Source of the DNA: Aedes albopictus | Taxonomy: Eukaryota; Arthropoda; Insecta; Diptera; Culicidae | Direction: 5' to 3' | DNA: 64,000 nucleotides | Assembly (NCBI RefSeq): GCF_035046485.1 | Contig: NC_085138.1 | Coordinates: 17,923,440 to 17,987,439 of the forward strand | In this document: one piece after another, positions 1-10,800 of the stretch | How the letters are laid out: each line of letters begins with the position of its first letter | Position numbering within the stretch: position 1 is the stretch's first letter | The notes under the pieces: model-generated | Seen by the model: only the letters and a program-made list of their open reading frames with translations | Database searches by the model: none | Told to the model about the DNA's origin: nothing | Position numbers and translations under genes: made by a program

Positions 1-370
1 GATTTTCGAGATGAATTTCTGGAGTTATTCCTGGAAGAACTACTGGAAGAATTTTTAGTTGAAATCGTGGAGGATTTTTTGGAGGAATTCCTTGAGGAAG
101 TCCTGGTGGTATTAATGCAGGAATTTCTGGAGAAATCCTTTGAGTCCTTCAGTAATTTCCTGAAGAGAAGCATGCATTATTGCTGGAGAGCTGATCAATA
201 GCTCCTGCATTAACTTCCAGAGTTATAATGGAGAAATTCCCAGTAAAATCCTAGGGGGATTCTACGACAAATGCTGGAGGAATTCTTGGGCTACTTCTAA
301 AGAAATTCCCTTGGTATTTTTTGGGGGTGCCCTGGAGGAATGCCTGGGGAGCTCCTGGACATAAATTGCA
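1..370. repeat. Degenerate short-unit repeat tract, A orientation
   Basis: Loosely repeated words such as CTGGAGGAATTCC and GAAGAATT recur every 20-30 bases. I call this the A orientation; the reverse complement (words like GGAATTCCTCCAG) is the T orientation. It resembles the clean 24-bp array at 31.6-36.9 kb but is heavily diverged. No gene is visible. Confidence 0.65.
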
Positions 371-1539
371 GGCGCTATAGCCCGGTGAGCGTTGTGTGCA
401 GTGAGAACGAAGCGACAAAAGCCCTATCGAGTCTCGGCCGCGGCCCCGGTCCGGACCCAGTCCCGGCCCGTAGGTTTGAATATCCCTTAAAACGGTGCCA
501 CCCAGTGGTATGATCTCGCTAAATTCCACCAGTGAGTGGGTTTGGGTGTATGGCATCTAGGCGAATTGAATCTTCACCCACCCAAAGAAAAGGATGCCTT
601 GAGATTGATTCATAAACATTGCGCGCAATTTGCCGTTCACTGTTGCCTCTGTCAAACGATGACCGCCGCCGCGATGCTGGACTTCGTTGCCATGCGCACG
701 ACGACCAACAGCAAGCAAACGTGTAGGGTTGCCAGACAGTATTGCAATAAAAACATTGATTTATTTCACAACATTTTGAATTCAAGATTGTGACAAAACT
801 ATGAAAGATACAATGTTGCACCAAAGGACAGTTTGGTAGCGTATCAAAAAATGAATGTTTTGTAGAAGAACATTTCTCGCAATTATCACGTTTTTCACGA
901 GTAAACTATCAAAAAAGGTGAAAAAGGGGTACATTTTTAGGCATTTTTTACATAAAAGTCAAAATTTCAGCACTTTAATGACTTTTTATCAATTACCTGT
1001 CCAAAGAGCATTAAAAGACAAAGCTTTAGGCTTTCTATTCATGCGCTAAGATTGATTATAAGGTTCGTAGTTTCTGAGTTAGAGATGTTTAAAGATGGGG
1101 TAATTTAATTACACTAATTTTTGAATAACTCACTTAGCAGTGATTTTCGGACCTACCTGTAGAACAATTTTTTGCTGCAAATATGGTCTACTTTCACCTC
1201 CTTCCGGGTGTAACACGAATTACCAGTCACCCTGTATATTATTGCTGTTTTGGCTTACGCAGTATTATACAACCGTCTGACGGCACTCCGGGAAACGCAA
1301 GAGACATCCCTGCAGATGTAGGGAATTCATGAAGTTATTCCGGATGTAACTAGAAGGTTATGATTTTATTATTTCCATCATATAACTTATGCATTTATTG
1401 CATTTACTAATTTTCCCAGTTATTGAAAAAGCTGCAAACTTCAAGATCTAAGCTCCATATATTTTTGGAAGACTAAGAATAACCCAAATGTATAAAACAA
1501 CGCCTCTTATTCTATTCAGGAATTCCTCTACATTTTTTT
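371..1539. other. Low-copy non-coding stretch
   Basis: No convincing coding region. 371-850 is mixed-composition sequence and 850-1240 is AT-rich. The motif CCAGTCACCCTGTA at 1223-1236 looks like the terminus of a Tc1/mariner-type or MITE repeat, but I could not find a matching opposite end, so no element is called. Confidence 0.5.
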
Positions 1540-2694
1540 TTTCAGAATTTCCTCTAGTGGATGCTTCAGAATGTTCTCCAAAAATATCTCAGAAAAAGCT
1601 CCATGGGTTTCCTTAGAAATTCCAGTAGATTTTTTTTGTAATTCATTTTAAAATTATTTCAGGAAATCATCCACGGGTTCCTTCAGAAAAGGTTTCAGCG
1701 ACTCCTTAAGAAAATCAAAAATTCAGAATTCTTCCAGAAATTTCTCCATGGATTTCTTTAGACATTTCCCACAGAATTCTTCAGAGATTACTTTAACAGA
1801 AACTTCATTCCAGTGATTCCCACAGAAACTTATTACGAGATTCCTTTATTTATTTGTTCAAGGATTGCTTTAAGAAATCTTCTATGGATTCCTAAAAAAA
1901 ATGCTCCATGGATAAATTCGGAAATTACTCCAGGAGTTTAGTGTTACATCCAAAAAGGATCCTTTCAAAAACTCATCCAGCTTTTTTTAGGACAAATCTT
2001 CCAGGTATTTCTCAAAAGATTCATCCAGAAATTCCTTCGAACATTCGCTCAAGACTTTCTTCAAGAGTTCTTTTTAGTAGATGCTTCGGATTCAATACAA
2101 AAAATCCTTTTGAAATTCTTTCGAAGATTCATTCATATAATCTTTCAGTGGTTCCTTCCGAAAATCTTCCGTATATTACTTCAAAATGCGATCAGATTTT
2201 TCCACCAGGGATTTATTGGGAAATTCCTCTAGGCTTTGCATTGAAATTTCTCGCATCAATGTGTCCAGGAATTTCATCTTGAAATCATCCAGAAAATCTA
2301 GAGCATTTACAGAGAATTTCTTCCAGAAATTTCTGTTGCACTTACTTCAAGGACAACCCCTAGCATTACTCATGCATTCTTTAAGGAATGTATTCTACAT
2401 GAATTTCTACAGAGATTTCTAAATAAATATATCAAGAGTTTTTTTTAACGATACTTAGATCTAGATGCCAAGCAAGGCGGTCCTCCAGGTATTCATTAAT
2501 GAATTCCTTCAGAACATTGTCTATAAATTGCTCAGCGAATACTTTCAGGAACTCCTGCTAGGACTTATGAGAGAATTTTCCTATGAAAACATTAATAAGC
2601 TTTTCTAGGAATTCCACCAAAGGTTTCCCGAGGTTTCCAGGAAGTTCAAGAATTTCCCTTGGGTTTTCAAATATTTCACCTGAGATTCAATCAA
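1540..2694. repeat. Degenerate short-unit repeat tract, T orientation
   Basis: Repeated words such as TTCAGAAATT, CTCCA and GGATTCCTTCAG on the plus strand. This is the opposite orientation to 1-370. The same T-oriented tract resumes at 8963 on the far side of the I-like retrotransposon, which shows that the retrotransposon landed inside a pre-existing tract. Short reading frames here are chance products of a stop-poor repeat. Confidence 0.65.
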
Positions 2695-3090
2695 GAGTAC
2701 ATAATTTTTTTTTATCTAGTTCATTTATTTGGGGCTCAATCGCCTTTAACGCTTTACGGAGCCGAGGATCTTTCTTTGTACTTAATAGTATACATTATAC
2801 AGAGTAATAACTTTTTAATGATATCTGTTAGTAATGGGTGGAAGCCAGGGTACTCGTGGCAGCTCGAGGTTAGAAGGTCACATTTTGAGGGATGGACAGG
2901 GTAAGGATTGGGCCAAAGGTTTCACTGCCGCTCATCCGGGGGTGAATTGCATCTTGCTAGCGTATTCGGTGCCTTGTGGTGTTGGTACCAACTTGTTGTG
3001 GGACTTGGTCTTCCGGATGGCCAGGAGTAGCTTGGTAACACAAAGAGGACAAAACAGAGAAAAAAAACTGGAGAAGAAAACACAAGTGAA

Positions 3091-6000
3091 TTAAACTTTT
3101 ATACCAGCAGAGCGAAGAAAGTCGAAAATACATCCCATATATGTGACATCGCGGGTCCCCAACACATCTCTCACAAGAACAAAGGGTTGTCTACCTCGGG
3201 CCTCAAGGGTATCCAATAGTAGCGCTCTGGAGGCGTCATTATCCGGGCATTGCCAAACTACGTGGTCGATGTCATCATAACCGGAACCGCACTTAGTACA
3301 AACATTCCTCAACGCGAGGTTAATTCTGTGTAAATGCGCATCTAGCGAGTAATGGTTGGACATAAGTCTTGACATCACGCGAATGAAATTGCGACTTACA
3401 TCCAGACCATACCACCACACTCGCAAAGAAACATTAGCAATAATGTAATGTAACCACCGTCCCAGCTGGCCATCTCGCCAATCATTTTGCCAACTTTGAA
3501 GAGAACTCTGGCGAACAAAATGGAAAAATTTATCATGTGAAATTCTTCTATCATAGATCTCACCTTCCTGTGCGCCCACCTTTGCGAGAGAGTCCGCCTT
3601 CTCATTGCCATAAATTGAGCAATGTGAGGGGACCCATACAAAGGTAATCTTGTATGATCTTTCGACCAGTGCACCCATCTGCTCCCTTATTTTTGTAAGA
3701 AAGTAAGATGAATGTTTTACAGGTTTCATCGACCGGAGTGCCTCAATCGAACTAAGGCTATCCGAGAAGATGAAGAAATGGTCTACGGGCATGTTTGAAA
3801 TCATCCCCAAAGCGAAATTGATTGCTGCCAGCTCAGCAACATAAACCGAACAAGGTTCCTGAAGTTTGCGGAAGGCGGTGAAATTTTCATTGAAGACACC
3901 GAAACCAGTGGATCCATTTATGCGAGACCCATCAGTGAAGAATCTCTTACAGGAATTGACATTTTGGTACTTTTCGTTAAAAATGCGAGGAATAGATATA
4001 CATCGAAGTTGATCTGGTATTCCTTGAATAGCTTGTTTCATGGACAGATCGTATTTAACAGAGGTACTGTCATTAGTGAAGTGTACACGGGGAAGATTAT
4101 AACTTGGTAGGCTTATGTCAGATGACATGTAGAACAGATAAATTCTCATGAATTTTGATTGAGTGTTCAGACTGAGCATTTCTTCGAAGTTTTCAATGAC
4201 AAGTGTGTTGCTCACTCCACACTTGATAAGTAACCTTAGCGAGAGCTCCCAGAATCGGTTCTGGAGAGGTTTCACCCCTGCCAGGACCTCAAGGCTCGCA
4301 TTATGCGTTGAGTACATACAGCCGAGAGCAATACGCAAGCAACGGTATTGAATTCGTTCCAACTTTATTAGGTGGCAGTTTGCTGCTGAGTGGAAGCAGA
4401 AAGAGCCATACTCAATAACAGAGAGAATAGTCGTTTTGTAAAGTTTTATGAGGTCTTCCGGGTGAGCACCCCACCATGTTCCGGTAATTGTGCGTAGAAA
4501 ATTGATCCTTTGTTGACATTTTTGCACCAAATACTTGATTTGGGTACCCCAAGTGCCTTTTGAATCAAACCAGACCCCAAGGTATTTCGAAATCAAAGAC
4601 TGGTCGATTTCTATTCCCAAAAGATTGAGTTTCAGTTGGGCTGGGTTCCGCTTTCTAGAAAACACAACCAATTGAGTTTTTTGCGGAGCAAACTCGATCC
4701 CTAAATCTCTTGCCCAGATTGACAGATTATTTAGAGAATTTTGCAATGGTCTTTGCAACATTTCTGCATGTGGGCCTTTTAGAGAAACCACAGCATCATC
4801 TGCAAGTTGTCTTAGCGTGCATTGTCCTTCCAAGCAACTATCAATGTCTTTCACGTAAAAATTATAAAGCAAGGGACTTAAACATGAGCCTTGGGGTAGG
4901 CCCATGTAACTAATTCTGGAAGTTGTCAGTTGTCCGAGATTGAAACTCATATGTTTTTCTGACAACAAATTATACAAGAAATTATTTAAAATTCCTGGAA
5001 GTCCACTATTGTGCAGTTTTTCTGACAATATTCCTATGGAAACTGAATCAAAGGCGCCCTTAATATCCAAGAAAACTGAAGCCAGTTGCTCCTTTTCTGC
5101 AAAGGCCAGTTGAATATCTGTTGAAAGCAACGCTAGACAATCGTTTGTTCCTTTGCCCTTGCGAAACCCGAACTGTGTATTTGAAAGCAAGTTATTCGAT
5201 TCGACCCAATGATCGAGTCGTGATAGGATCATTTTTTCCAACAATTTCCTTAAACATGATAACATAGCAATTGGGCGGTATGAATTATGATCAGACGCTG
5301 GTTTACCAGGCTTTTGAATAGCTATTACTTTGACCTGTCTCCATTCATGCGGAACGATGTTGTTCTCCATGAATGAGTTGAACAGGTCCAATAATCGTCT
5401 TTTCGCGATATCTGGGAGATTCTTTAGAAGATTGAACTTGATCATATCGCGTCCCGGAGCGGAATTGTTTGATGAAAGAAGAGCCATAGAAAGTTCCAGC
5501 ATAGTGAAGGGTCTGTCCAGAGAACCGTCTCTTGGGGATGTTTCCCAAGAAATCGGTTGTGCTGGGACTGAGTCTGGGCAGACCTTTTTCGCGAAGCTGA
5601 ATATCCAACGGTTGGAGTATTCGTCACTCTCATTAGAAGAAGAGCGGTTTCGCATGTTGCGAGCCACTCTCCAAAGCGTTGTCATTGAAGTTTCTCTTGA
5701 GAGACCCTCAATGAAGTGTCGCCAATAACTACGCTTCTTCGCTTTCAGCAGGTTTCTCAGCTGTCTTTCGAGCTTTGCGTACTCTTGATAAAGATCTGAG
5801 GTACCGTGCCTACGAAAAGTTTTGAAAGCATCAGATTTTTTAAGATACAACTGGGTGCAATCATCATCCCAGCCTAGTGTGGCTGGTCTTCTTTTGAAGG
5901 TTGCACTTGTAACACGTCGTTTTTGTGATTCTAATGCACTCTTATATATCAGTTCAGACAGGAATCGATACTCATCCAAAGGTGGGAGGGGATTGAATGA

Positions 6001-6777
6001 TTCGATGCCAAAAGATACCGCTTCTGCATACTTTTGCCAATCGATATTCCTTGTGAGGTCAAAAGGAACCTGAATTGGATGGTCTGACCTTTCACTATTA
6101 TGCTTTATGGTGGTTATAATGGGTAAGTGATCACTACCATGAGGATCCTCGATTACCTTCCACAAGCAATCGAATGATAGTGAACTTGACCCCAGTGATA
6201 GGTCGAGACGACTTTCTTTGCCGTCAGATGCAATACGTGTCACTTCACCTGTATTTAAAATGTTCAAATTGAAATCGTCGCACAAATCATAGAAAATGAC
6301 CGCTCTATTATCGTCATATGGTTCGCCCCACCCTGTACCATGCGCGTTCATATCACCCAGAATTAAAACTGGATGTGATAGTGCAGAAACCGCATTCCAA
6401 AGATGACGGCGGTTAATTGAAATTCTTGGAGGAATGTAAACGGAAGCTACGCAAAGTTCTTTACCCTTTACGTTTATTTGGCAAGCGACGATTTCTACGC
6501 CAGGATGAGTCGCGATTGGAATTCTATAAAATGAGTAAGTCTTTTTGATCCCCAAAAGAACTCCCCCATAATGGTCATCTCTATCCTGGCGTATAATGTT
6601 AAAATCGTGGAAGTTGAGTTCATCTTCAGAAGAAAGCCATGTTTCACAAAGGGCAAATATATCACAATCAGAGTTGTGAATCAAAAACTTAAACAGGTCT
6701 AATTTAGGTTTTAGACTATGACAGTTCCACTGTAGCACAGTGATCATATCTTGTACCTCACTTGATGAATTATCCAT
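3091..6777 (-). CDS. ORF2: endonuclease / reverse transcriptase / RNase H polyprotein
   Basis: About 1228 residues from the ATG at 6777. This enzyme nicks target DNA and reverse-transcribes the element RNA onto it. Seen in order: APE-type endonuclease (about 10-225) with QWNCHS, CETWL, GDMNAHG near 142 and GSDHLP near 215; RT (about 480-740) with SYRPIAML near 499, FGFRKGKGTND, LDIKGAFDSV, GLPQGSCLSP and LADD near 659; RNase H (about 940-1070) with the acidic residues in FFTDGS, AELAA, FSDSL and KADSLAK all present; C-terminal CCHC finger CTKCG...H...C near 1160-1176. The active box is LADD rather than the common F/YADD. An in-frame ATG at 6798 exists, but 6777 gives the short ATGGATAA overlap with ORF1 and is preferred. 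No frameshift or internal stop. Confidence 0.95.
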   Translation of the reverse strand: MDNSSSEVQDMITVLQWNCHSLKPKLDLFKFLIHNSDCDIFALCETWLSSEDELNFHDFNIIRQDRDDHYGGVLLGIKKTYSFYRIPIATHPGVEIVACQINVKGKELCVASVYIPPRISINRRHLWNAVSALSHPVLILGDMNAHGTGWGEPYDDNRAVIFYDLCDDFNLNILNTGEVTRIASDGKESRLDLSLGSSSLSFDCLWKVIEDPHGSDHLPIITTIKHNSERSDHPIQVPFDLTRNIDWQKYAEAVSFGIESFNPLPPLDEYRFLSELIYKSALESQKRRVTSATFKRRPATLGWDDDCTQLYLKKSDAFKTFRRHGTSDLYQEYAKLERQLRNLLKAKKRSYWRHFIEGLSRETSMTTLWRVARNMRNRSSSNESDEYSNRWIFSFAKKVCPDSVPAQPISWETSPRDGSLDRPFTMLELSMALLSSNNSAPGRDMIKFNLLKNLPDIAKRRLLDLFNSFMENNIVPHEWRQVKVIAIQKPGKPASDHNSYRPIAMLSCLRKLLEKMILSRLDHWVESNNLLSNTQFGFRKGKGTNDCLALLSTDIQLAFAEKEQLASVFLDIKGAFDSVSIGILSEKLHNSGLPGILNNFLYNLLSEKHMSFNLGQLTTSRISYMGLPQGSCLSPLLYNFYVKDIDSCLEGQCTLRQLADDAVVSLKGPHAEMLQRPLQNSLNNLSIWARDLGIEFAPQKTQLVVFSRKRNPAQLKLNLLGIEIDQSLISKYLGVWFDSKGTWGTQIKYLVQKCQQRINFLRTITGTWWGAHPEDLIKLYKTTILSVIEYGSFCFHSAANCHLIKLERIQYRCLRIALGCMYSTHNASLEVLAGVKPLQNRFWELSLRLLIKCGVSNTLVIENFEEMLSLNTQSKFMRIYLFYMSSDISLPSYNLPRVHFTNDSTSVKYDLSMKQAIQGIPDQLRCISIPRIFNEKYQNVNSCKRFFTDGSRINGSTGFGVFNENFTAFRKLQEPCSVYVAELAAINFALGMISNMPVDHFFIFSDSLSSIEALRSMKPVKHSSYFLTKIREQMGALVERSYKITFVWVPSHCSIYGNEKADSLAKVGAQEGEIYDRRISHDKFFHFVRQSSLQSWQNDWRDGQLGRWLHYIIANVSLRVWWYGLDVSRNFIRVMSRLMSNHYSLDAHLHRINLALRNVCTKCGSGYDDIDHVVWQCPDNDASRALLLDTLEARGRQPFVLVRDVLGTRDVTYMGCIFDFLRSAGIKV

Positions 6778-8137
6778 CGAAAGATATGATCGCAGCAAGG
6801 AGGGGCCATGATTGTGTCAGATTCCGAAGATATTCTTCTACTGTAGGTATAAACATATCAATAATGCCTCTAAATGTTTCTGGAAGGCTGAGGGCATTAT
6901 ATAAGCGATCCACGAGAACCCTAAAAGTAAACAGTCCTCGCATGGGTCTAGGAGGCTTGCTTGAACTGCGAGGAACTTTGGTAGCTTTTTTCTTGTTACC
7001 TTGTCGATTATTTCTCTTTGAAGTGTATTTAACAGGCGGAGACGGGGGTGACAGGTTCTTGCTACAACATGGATCTGAAGCTAGAGGAACCTGATTCTTC
7101 GGAGTTTTTAAGTTTACCCCGTCTCCTTTAACATTAGGCAAACTTTTGAGGGAAGACTTTAAAAAGACCTTTCGGCGCAATCCCGGGGAAGATGATGACT
7201 TCCTTTTTCCAGGTGCGTGTACCTCCGAAAGAGATCCACCCTCATCAGTTTCGCCATCGTCCTGATCATCGGAAGACAACTTCTGATAGGGATTTTCAAC
7301 TGGGACAGCTGATTCAGACACGGAATCTGGTGTTTTAAAAGATTTCACCATCTCCGCATATGTCTGTTTGGAGCGCTTTATGATAGAGCGACTCTCATTT
7401 CGAATGCGTCTTTTGTAAGCCGGGCAAACTTGCAAGTCGTGTGGATCTCCGTCACAGTAGCTACATTTTTCCGCTTCCTGTGTGCAAGGGTCCTCCAAAT
7501 GAGCTTGGTTGCATTTGCCACAACGGGGCTTGTTGTCGCAAAAGCTATCACTGTGACCAAACTGCTTGCATTTGGTACAATTAAAAACCTTCGGCCTAAA
7601 AAGATGCACTGGGTAAAAACCACCATCAATTACAACAAATTCCGGGAGGACGGAACCTGGAAAAGTCACTCGAAAAAACGCTGAAGGCGAGTACACCTTT
7701 TTATTTCCTTCCATGGAAACCTTAGATAAGCGTTTACAGTCTAGGATAGCCACATCAGGAATTGACCTATTTTTGAATCGACCAAAGCCGGTCTTGATGT
7801 CCTCACATGTCAGCATTTCGTCGAGGGTCTTCCCCTCCACCTCCACTTCTCGTGCTGGCACATAGACCGCGTATTCAACAGTAAACGCTTCGTGTTGAGC
7901 AATTTCATTTGCTGCTTTGTAGCTAGGTGCGGTAACACGCAGCTTGGATGCTTTCACTTGGTGAATAACGGTCCCAGGATACTTACGCGTCAGCTCTCGA
8001 GAAATCGAAAGCATATTCAATGGTTTGCATTTGCGCCGGAAATAGACAACCCAAGGTCCAGGCGAAGATGGCTGATAAAACCGCGTACGAGCAATGATAT
8101 CATTGGGAGGCGTTTTGCCTCCAATCGAATCGTCCAT
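6770..8137 (-). CDS. ORF1: Gag-like nucleic-acid-binding protein with three CCHC knuckles
   Basis: 455 residues. ORF1 proteins of I/Jockey-type LINEs coat the element RNA in a ribonucleoprotein and act as chaperones. Three zinc knuckles lie at about residues 186-236: CTKC-x4-H-x4-C, CGKC-x3-H-x4-C and CSYC-x4-H-x4-C. The N-terminal 180 residues look like the folded RNA-binding portion of mosquito LINE Gags. The C-terminal half is Ser/Pro/Lys-rich and probably disordered. Its TAA stop (6772-6770) lies inside the ATGGATAA shared with the ORF2 start, so ORF2 may be reached by termination-reinitiation (inference). Intact, with no internal stop. Confidence 0.92.
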   Translation of the reverse strand: MDDSIGGKTPPNDIIARTRFYQPSSPGPWVVYFRRKCKPLNMLSISRELTRKYPGTVIHQVKASKLRVTAPSYKAANEIAQHEAFTVEYAVYVPAREVEVEGKTLDEMLTCEDIKTGFGRFKNRSIPDVAILDCKRLSKVSMEGNKKVYSPSAFFRVTFPGSVLPEFVVIDGGFYPVHLFRPKVFNCTKCKQFGHSDSFCDNKPRCGKCNQAHLEDPCTQEAEKCSYCDGDPHDLQVCPAYKRRIRNESRSIIKRSKQTYAEMVKSFKTPDSVSESAVPVENPYQKLSSDDQDDGETDEGGSLSEVHAPGKRKSSSSPGLRRKVFLKSSLKSLPNVKGDGVNLKTPKNQVPLASDPCCSKNLSPPSPPVKYTSKRNNRQGNKKKATKVPRSSSKPPRPMRGLFTFRVLVDRLYNALSLPETFRGIIDMFIPTVEEYLRNLTQSWPLLAAIISFDG

Positions 8138-8916
8138 GTGGAAACAAATTTATGGAAAATAACTCAAAAGTGCAAAAGAGGAAGAGAAAAACCTTAAAGT
8201 ATTTACAGTGCACTTTCTTCCTTAGGACGACAACTGTTTGGTTTGTAAACCAAACAATGTTAATAATATATAGAAAAAAAAATAAAGCAAAAAAAAAAAC
8301 TTGTACTAATAATATACGAATTCAATTCTTATGTTTATTTTAGCGCACCCTGTAGGATGCAAAAAAAACGGTATTGAAAAAAAAAAGAAAAAATAGCTAA
8401 TAAAAAAAAAAAAACAAAAAAAAATTGTTCTGTTATTTACAGTTTGTACACCCTTACCCGTATACAGTAGTTTGGGAACCACTGTTATGGATGTCAAAAA
8501 AAGCACGTGGTCGAATGTTGACTGGGGATACAATAGACAAAAGCGATCAAAACAAATTGGGCGGACAAAAGAGTGTATCGAAAGAGTGATACTTATCTGA
8601 CCGAAGCAGGTAGATATTTATCACAGGCAGGTCGATGGTAAAGCTGTCCGTCGCGTCTGCCTTCGCACCCGTCGCCGCCGTCCTCTTCGATGACGGAGGG
8701 GCTGATGATGGCGATAAAGATGACTTTCTTGGATGCGATGCTTCTTCTTTGATGTACGATGATGCAAGCACCTCGCTTCCCGGGTTGCGCTGGATACCAC
8801 CTTGCGACACTACACTTCGCACAAGCAGGAAAACGTCCGATATAAAAAACCTTCCGCACTTGCGGGGGAAAAAACTCCACTTATACGAGGTCTATCGCGT
8901 GGTGAGATACGGAGCA

Positions 8917-8952
8917 CACGTCCGACTCGTCCAAATGCACAACTGGGAATGA
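8917..8952 (-). promoter_or_regulatory. Internal Pol II promoter of the I-like element (Inr + DPE)
   Basis: Counting the first element base (8950) as +1, GGACGTG occupies +28 to +34 (8923-8917). This matches the insect DPE form RGWCGTG at its required distance. The start reads TCATTC across the junction (8952-8947), fitting the insect Inr TCAKTY, with TC supplied by the target DNA. LINEs of this group use such a downstream promoter so that the full RNA is transcribed. The motif and spacing are seen directly; activity is inferred. Confidence 0.8.
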
Positions 8953-8962
8953 GTACATAATT

Positions 8963-9355
8963 CAACAGTGGTTCTACTGGAGATTTTTCCTGAATTTTCT
9001 TCATGGGTTCTTTCAGAGATTCGTGCTTGGATTCCTTTAGAAAATCCTTCAGAAAAATCTCCAAAGACCTCTTAATAATTTTATCAGTGCGATTTCTTCA
9101 GGAATTTATTTAAAAGTTCTGCCATAAAGTTTTTCAGAATATTTTTTGAAAGTTTCTCTAAAAATCCTACAGAGATTCATTCGGAATTTTTTTCATGGGT
9201 TCCTCCACAATTGCTTGAGAAATTTCTTCAGGGATTCCTGCAAAATTTCTCTCAATGATTTTTTTTTAGAAATGCATCCTGAGGTTCTTGCATGAATTGT
9301 TTCAGTTATTCCTCCTGAAATTTTTCAGAAATTCTTCCAGAAATGACACAAAAAA
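8963..9355. repeat. Degenerate short-unit repeat tract, T orientation
   Basis: Continuation of the tract that ends at 2694, split by the retrotransposon. Words such as TTCTTCATGG, CTTCAGAAA and TTTCTCTAAAAAT recur. No gene. Confidence 0.6.
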
Positions 9356-9359
9356 TATT

Positions 9360-10800
9360 GGAGTCCATGAAGGAATTTTTAAACAAATCCTTCGAGGATT
9401 GTTTATAGAGATTCCTAAAATATATTCTTGATAATTAACTGAAGAGATTCCTGAACCAGTTTCTGAGGTAACCTCTGGGTAATGCCTGGAAGAATACTTA
9501 AAAAAATATCCTTAAAATATCACTCGCGGGAACAAAACCATGAGAATCTTCTGAAGGAAATCTGAAAGTAATTCAAAACAAAAAAATGCTTGATAAATTT
9601 GCTGGAATCACTAAAGAAATTTCAGACCAATTTACTTGTAGAGTTTTTGAATATATCTCCCAACAAGTTCTGAGGGATCCCTGCAGGATTTTCTGAAGGG
9701 ATCCTTGGAAGAACTCCTGGATACCCTGGAGATACTTCTGGAAGAGCTCGTAGTATAATTTCTTATACAATTTCTCAAAAGATTAGTACATGAATAGGGA
9801 GACATTTTTCAAGGTAATCCTGTAAAAACAAAAAAAAATCTTCTGGAATTCCTTTTTAGGAATCTTTGGAAAACTACCTAGAAGAACAAGAGAACCCTTT
9901 GCAGGTATTTTTAGAAGAGTTTCTTGGAGTAATTTCTGCTGGAATTGCTAAGAAAGTCTTTGGAAAAAATCCGAAGCATCACTGGAAAAAAAATCTGAAA
10001 AATTCCTTGAATTCCTCTACGAATTCTAAGTTTGAATATATCCAAAACAATTCCTGGAGGAATACCTGCAATTCCTGGAAAGCCATCTGGAGTAAAATGT
10101 TCTGAGAGTTTTCTTGAGGTAAACGGTTATTGGAGCATGAGATAAACGTTCATGAATATTGGAGCAATTTCTGGAAAACCCCTGTATAAATTCCAAGAAG
10201 ATTAATTTGAGATTTTTTTTTTGATGAATTCCTGGAAAAATTCCGAAGAAAATTTCTGGAGGAAAATCTGATAATATTCCTGGATGTATTCCTTCTGCAA
10301 AGCTTGAAAAAAAACATCCCGGAAGAAATCCCAGTAGGAATTTCTGAAGAATTCAGTGGACTAGTTTAAAGAGGATTTTTTTGAGCAATATCTTGAGGAA
10401 CTTCTGAAGAAGACCAAGAAATTCCTAAAAGAATTTCTGGAAAAAAAACTCCAAAAAATACATGGACGTGGATGTGGACTAACGAGATAACTAGAGGAAT
10501 CTTTAGACGTATTCTTGCCCAAAATCATTCTTGGAAATCCGATTTTTATCATAATATGGAAAATCCTAAAAATTGTTGCTAAATCCTGAATTCCCAAAGA
10601 AGGTGGTGTCGCAGGAGATAGAAATGTAAGAAGTACAGAGAGAAGGAATAAATTTTAAAAGAATTCTCGGGTGAATCTTTAGAGGGATTCTTGATGAACT
10701 CAAAAAATCAATTCCTGCAAGAATTTCCCTTCCGCGAAAATTACACAAAAAAAATCATTAAATAATAATTCATGGATGACATTCCTCGAAATAATTCCTA
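9360..10800. repeat. Degenerate short-unit repeat tract, A orientation
   Basis: Orientation switches near 9360-9420 to words such as GATTCCTGAA, CCTGGAAGAA and TTCTGGAGGAA, so this tract and the preceding one form a diverged inverted pair. Short ORFs are artefacts of the repeat. Confidence 0.6.

Larger units (their letters stand above)
2707..8950 (-). mobile_element. Full-length I-like non-LTR retrotransposon
   Basis: A complete LINE on the minus strand: 813-bp 5' UTR (8950-8138), ORF1, ORF2, about 380-bp 3' UTR and a short A tail (T run at 2705-2713). It is bounded by a perfect 12-bp direct repeat, GAGTACATAATT, at 2695-2706 and 8951-8962, taken as the target-site duplication. Both ORFs are open and all expected catalytic motifs are present, so it is probably young and may be mobile. 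APE-type endonuclease, RT and RNase H within one ORF2 place it in the I-related group; I cannot fix the family name. The 5' UTR holds homopolymer A/T runs around 8270-8425. Confidence 0.93.

Noticed and set aside
1220..1240. Complete Tc1-type MITE ending in CCAGTCACCCTGTA
   Set aside because: No matching inverted terminus was found on the left side.
5330..5728. 132-codon plus-strand ORF inside ORF2
   Set aside because: Antisense shadow of the retrotransposon coding sequence.
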